A stretch of DNA of 8,026 nucleotides, from NCBI GenBank assembly GCA_003223595.1, contig QHVR01000599.1, forward strand, positions 1 to 8,026, in the 5' to 3' direction. Each line of letters opens with the position of its first letter. Within the stretch, counting starts at the first letter, position 1. Shown piece by piece: positions 4,915 to 8,026 of this stretch. A program made the translations under genes and the position numbers. The notes under the pieces are model-generated. The model saw only the letters and a program-made list of their open reading frames with translations. It was not told the origin of the DNA and ran no database searches. The stretch is from Acidobacteriota bacterium. GTDB taxonomy: Bacteria > Acidobacteriota > Terriglobia > Terriglobales > Acidobacteriaceae.

Positions 4915-7332
4915 ATGTCTAATATTCCGCATCCTGTAACGCAATGGTGTCCTCGCAGACTGAAGGCGCGTATTCTCGCCAAACTGCTCGGCGGATTGTT
5001 TGTCTTCGCACTTCTCGCCTCGCCACTAAGTATCCACACTCAGAGAATTGATACACCCATCTACCTGGATCCCAAGCAGCCCATCGAGCTCCGCGTGCAG
5101 GATCTGATGAACCGAATGACCTTGAAGGAGAAAGTCGGTCAGCTCAATCTGCCGTGCGTGTACGTCGATCAACTGGGCAAGACCATTCCAGAGAAAATGG
5201 AAGCGTGCAAACGATTCGCGGCTGGAACGTACACCGATGACATCGGGCCGGGCAGCGGCTTTTTCACGCTCGCGGACACAATTTTGCGCGAAGGACTCCA
5301 GCAGCAGGTCGAATATTTCAACGCTCTTCAGAAAATCGCGGTTACCCAAACCCGCCTCAAGATTCCGCTTCTCGAAGATGAGGAAGGAACTCACGGCGCC
5401 ATGCTCTCGGGTGCGACCGTCTTTCCCGAGGGGCTGGCCTTGGGCAGCAGCTTCGATATGTCTCTCATCAACTCGGTGTACGCGTCCTCGGCGCGTGAAG
5501 CACGGGCCGTCGGTATCCATGTTCTTTCGACGCTGGTACTGGAACTTGACCGTGATCCCCGAATGGGTCGGAATGAAGAGGCTTACACCGAGGATCCATA
5601 CCTGTACTCACGAATTGCAGAAGCCATTGTGCGTGGGGCGCAGGGCCCGAATATAGACGCGCCCGACAAAGTCGTCGCCCTCATGACAGATTTCCCGACG
5701 CAGAGCGAGCCTTTCGGCGGGCTGGAGCGAGGCGCAATCGGTTTATCAGAGCGCGCTCTTCGTCGGGACGTACTCCCGCCGTGGACGTCAGCCATCACCA
5801 AAAACGGCGCGCTCGGAGTAATGGCTGGTTATCCCGATATCGAAGACATTCCGGCCCACGGATCCGAGAAGTGGATGAACGATGTGTTACGGCAGGAGCT
5901 GGGATTCAAGGGAATCGTTGTCAGCGAGGGCGAGGGGTTTGGGACTCTTCTCTACGAGGGCATTGTCCCCACGCAGAAGGAAGCAGGAGCTCTTGCGCTC
6001 CGCGCGGGCGTCGATCTGAACATTACGTACGAACCGGCTTACATGGGACCGATGATTGAGAGTGTGCAGGAAGGCAGAATTCCTATGGCACTGATCGATC
6101 GCGCGGTACGGCGTGTTCTGGAGCTTAAATTCCGCCTGGGGTTGTTTGAGCATCCATATGTCGATCTGGAGCACGCCAAGCAGGTCATGCATTCTGCCGA
6201 GCATCAGCAGTTAGCCCTGACTGCCGCGCGGGAGGGAATCGTACTCCTTAGGAATGAAGGCAGTCTTTTGCCACTCAACAAAAATGTAAAGTCGATCGCA
6301 GTCATTGGCCCGAACGCCGATAGCAGAGAGAACCTGTTTGGAGACTACTCGCCTAGCATTGTGCCGCAGCATGTGGCGACAATCTTGGATGGGATCAAGG
6401 CCAAGGTTTCGCCAGCAGCGCACGTGGCTTACGTCAAGGGATGCAACGTCAACGATCAGGACAAAACCGAATTCCAGCGAGCGACTCAAGCGGCTAAAGG
6501 AGCCGATATCGCTATCGTCGTGGTGGGCGAGCAGGCGAGGCGAGAGGGTGCAGACGACCAGCAAGCCCCTACCGACGGAGAAGGCTATGACGTTGCGAGC
6601 CTTGACCTCACGGGAGTGCAGGAAGATCTAATAAAGGCGATTCAAGCCACCGGCACACCCACCGTTCTAGTGCTGATAAACGGCCGTCCTCTCTCGATCC
6701 GATGGGAAGCCGAGCACGTGCCGGCGATCCTCGAGGCATGGGAGCCGGGTGAGCAAGGCTCTGCCGCCATCGCCGATGTCCTCTTTGGTGACTACAATCC
6801 CACCGGCCGCTTGCCAATCACGATTCCGCGCGGCGTCGGACAGTTACCGGCCTATTACGACTATCCACCGTCCAAGGAATACTGGGTCAAAGGTGGATGG
6901 ACCCACACTCGCGGATACGTCGACATGCCCGCGAGCCCGCTATATCCGTTCGGCTTTGGGCTCAGCTACACGCAGTTCCAATACAGCAATCTCCGCGTTT
7001 CACCGGGAGAGATTTACAACGCAGGCAGTTCCCAAGTGAGTGTGGATGTCGAGAACACTGGACACCGAGCTGGGGTGGAGACGGTTCAGCTGTACGTTCA
7101 CGAACGCTTTACTCCAGTGGCAACTCCCATCAAGCAACTGCGCGGCTTTGATCGAATCGCACTCGAGCCTGGCGAGAAAAAGACAGTGAAGTTCACGCTT
7201 GGACCAGAAGACTTGCAACTGCTGAACCAGGAGATGCGCTGGGTCGTCGTGCCCGGAACATTTGACCTCATGGTGGGCAGGTCATCTGAGGACATCGTGC
7301 CAAATGCAACACTGAAGGTGAAAGAACCCTGA
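4915..7332 (+). CDS. secreted glycoside hydrolase family 3 protein (beta-glucosidase/xylosidase-like) with altered active site
   Basis: 805 aa, exported. A signal peptide is visible: basic RRLKAR (14-19), then a hydrophobic core LLGGLFVFALLASPL (24-38). The GH3 barrel domain (about 55-410) shows PLLEDEEGTHGA (151-162), DRDPRMGRNEEAYTEDPYL (212-230), ISERALRRDVLPP-like LSERALRRDVLPP (277-289) and GVMAGYPDIE (301-310). The C-terminal GH3 domain (about 440-640) has GIVLLRNEGSLLPLN (441-455), AVIGPNA (462-468) and GEGYDVASLDLTGVQEDLIK (555-574), whose Glu556 is a candidate acid/base. A fibronectin III-like domain follows (about 690-800: FGFGLSYT, VENTG, LRGFDRIALEPGE). Members cut beta-linked glucose or xylose from the non-reducing ends of oligosaccharides. 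Odd: the nucleophile motif reads GIVVSEGEG, with Glu338 in place of the usual Asp, and the usual KHF reads TDF (258-260). ATG at 4915 has only a weak GGAA seven bases before it. An in-frame ATG at 4792 would place the signal peptide internally. Confidence 0.9.
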   Translation: MSNIPHPVTQWCPRRLKARILAKLLGGLFVFALLASPLSIHTQRIDTPIYLDPKQPIELRVQDLMNRMTLKEKVGQLNLPCVYVDQLGKTIPEKMEACKRFAAGTYTDDIGPGSGFFTLADTILREGLQQQVEYFNALQKIAVTQTRLKIPLLEDEEGTHGAMLSGATVFPEGLALGSSFDMSLINSVYASSAREARAVGIHVLSTLVLELDRDPRMGRNEEAYTEDPYLYSRIAEAIVRGAQGPNIDAPDKVVALMTDFPTQSEPFGGLERGAIGLSERALRRDVLPPWTSAITKNGALGVMAGYPDIEDIPAHGSEKWMNDVLRQELGFKGIVVSEGEGFGTLLYEGIVPTQKEAGALALRAGVDLNITYEPAYMGPMIESVQEGRIPMALIDRAVRRVLELKFRLGLFEHPYVDLEHAKQVMHSAEHQQLALTAAREGIVLLRNEGSLLPLNKNVKSIAVIGPNADSRENLFGDYSPSIVPQHVATILDGIKAKVSPAAHVAYVKGCNVNDQDKTEFQRATQAAKGADIAIVVVGEQARREGADDQQAPTDGEGYDVASLDLTGVQEDLIKAIQATGTPTVLVLINGRPLSIRWEAEHVPAILEAWEPGEQGSAAIADVLFGDYNPTGRLPITIPRGVGQLPAYYDYPPSKEYWVKGGWTHTRGYVDMPASPLYPFGFGLSYTQFQYSNLRVSPGEIYNAGSSQVSVDVENTGHRAGVETVQLYVHERFTPVATPIKQLRGFDRIALEPGEKKTVKFTLGPEDLQLLNQEMRWVVVPGTFDLMVGRSSEDIVPNATLKVKEP

Positions 7333-7369
7333 AGCACTAAGCTCTTCCGCCTAGCAAGGCGACGAGTTG

Positions 7370-8026
7370 TTACTCTGCTATTTTGAGGCGAACAATATTT
7401 GAAGTTGCGGACTCGCCACTATCGTTGGTTGCACGCACACGATACGAAACCTGTTGTCCCCTGTTCAGCTGGGAATCGCTGTATTCCCTGACCGAAGCTG
7501 CGACTTCGCCAATGCGCTTCCAGGAACCACGCCCCGCACCTGAGTCCTCGCGTCGCTCCACGACGCAGTGTTGCGGACTGCCCTCGTGCACTTGCCACGA
7601 GAGCTGCACAGCCCTGCCCTTCAGCACAGCGTTTAGCGAGCTCGGAGCCTCCGGCAATACTGGCCAGTCGAAGTAATCGGCATCAGTGATCGCCATGATG
7701 CTGTCGCTCACCGGGAGTGAGTCCAAGGTGTCGTTCGTACCCTGCTTCCATTGCAGCGGGCGGATCTCTCCAGAGACAACGTCAATGAGCACTGGATGTT
7801 GAATCCCCGTATTCTTCAGAGAGAACGTCGAATAAAACGCGGGAAAGCTGTTGCCCGGTAAGCTGTGCGCCGCCAGCCAATACGCCACAATGGCCTTGCC
7901 TTTCGCAGATCTGAAACCAAAGCTCATGAAAGGGAATCCAGTCTTGCGGCGTAGCGCTGGAACTTCACTCCCGGCAATCTCAATCGACGGATCGAACTTG
8001 GTATCCGCAAACAACGCGTTCGTATT
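7370..8026 (-). CDS. C-terminal part of a probable secreted glycosidase with fibronectin type III domain (5' end cut by window edge)
   Basis: 218 codons are visible; the frame is open to the right edge, so the true start lies outside. A TTG at 8014 is not a likely start, since coding sequence continues through it. The first part, about 120 residues, has GKAIVAYWLA, GIQHPVLIDVVSGEIRPL and LPVSDSIMAITD. This pattern recalls the beta-sandwich at the end of bacterial GH39-like or other clan-A glycosidases (a domain with a plsGe and a 'LPvtDyP' type segment). That assignment is tentative. Then comes a fibronectin III domain (visible residues about 124-216): PEAPSSLNAV, VQLSWQVHE, VVERRE, REYSDSQLNRGQQVSYRVRA and TSNIVRLKI. 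Such domains are common spacers in secreted polysaccharide enzymes. It runs towards the GH3 gene, with 37 nt between the two stop codons. Confidence 0.65.
   Translation of the reverse strand, partial: NTNALFADTKFDPSIEIAGSEVPALRRKTGFPFMSFGFRSAKGKAIVAYWLAAHSLPGNSFPAFYSTFSLKNTGIQHPVLIDVVSGEIRPLQWKQGTNDTLDSLPVSDSIMAITDADYFDWPVLPEAPSSLNAVLKGRAVQLSWQVHEGSPQHCVVERREDSGAGRGSWKRIGEVAASVREYSDSQLNRGQQVSYRVRATNDSGESATSNIVRLKIAE

Noticed and set aside
7348..7361. CGCC/GGCG stem between the convergent genes, as a terminator
   Set aside because: The stem has only four base pairs and no T-run follows directly on either strand.

Overview
The window looks like chromosomal DNA of a moderately GC-rich, Gram-negative soil-type bacterium, most likely an Acidobacteriota (Terriglobia/Koribacter-like) member. 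The phylum call is an inference. It rests on the style of the TonB protein (one N-terminal membrane segment followed by a ten-proline run), on secreted plant-polysaccharide glycosidases, and on a 2-oxoacid:ferredoxin oxidoreductase operon next to them. No mobile element, CRISPR array, rRNA or phage gene is visible.

Left part (1-4233, all minus strand): a tightly packed set of six genes, read from right to left. They are a TonB-type energy transducer, an OsmC-family peroxidase-like protein, a stand-alone RsbRD_N-type helical sensor-like protein, an acetyl-CoA hydrolase/transferase-family CoA-transferase, a small 2x[4Fe-4S] ferredoxin, and the alpha subunit (VorB-type) of a 2-oxoacid:ferredoxin oxidoreductase, cut by the left edge. 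Gaps are 40, 30, 12 and 4 nt, and the last pair overlaps by 17 nt, so at least OsmC through VorB should be one transcription unit. The metabolic core (CoA-transferase, ferredoxin, VorB) suggests oxidative decarboxylation of branched-chain or related 2-oxoacids to acyl-CoA, with electrons going to ferredoxin and the CoA moved to or from a carboxylate. The beta and gamma subunits are probably just past the left edge.

Middle (4234-4914): the tonB leader holds a CRP/FNR-like palindrome and two overlapping inverted repeats. Next comes a minus-strand tRNA-Gly(CCC) with an encoded CCA end and a near-consensus sigma70 promoter, then a non-coding stretch leading to the plus-strand gene.

Right part (4915-8026): a secreted glycoside hydrolase family 3 protein (805 aa, plus strand) faces the 3' end of another probable secreted glycosidase with a C-terminal fibronectin type III domain (minus strand, cut by the right edge). 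The GH3 protein is the most unusual gene: Glu stands where the family's Asp nucleophile is expected, and the usual Lys-His substrate-binding pair reads Thr-Asp.
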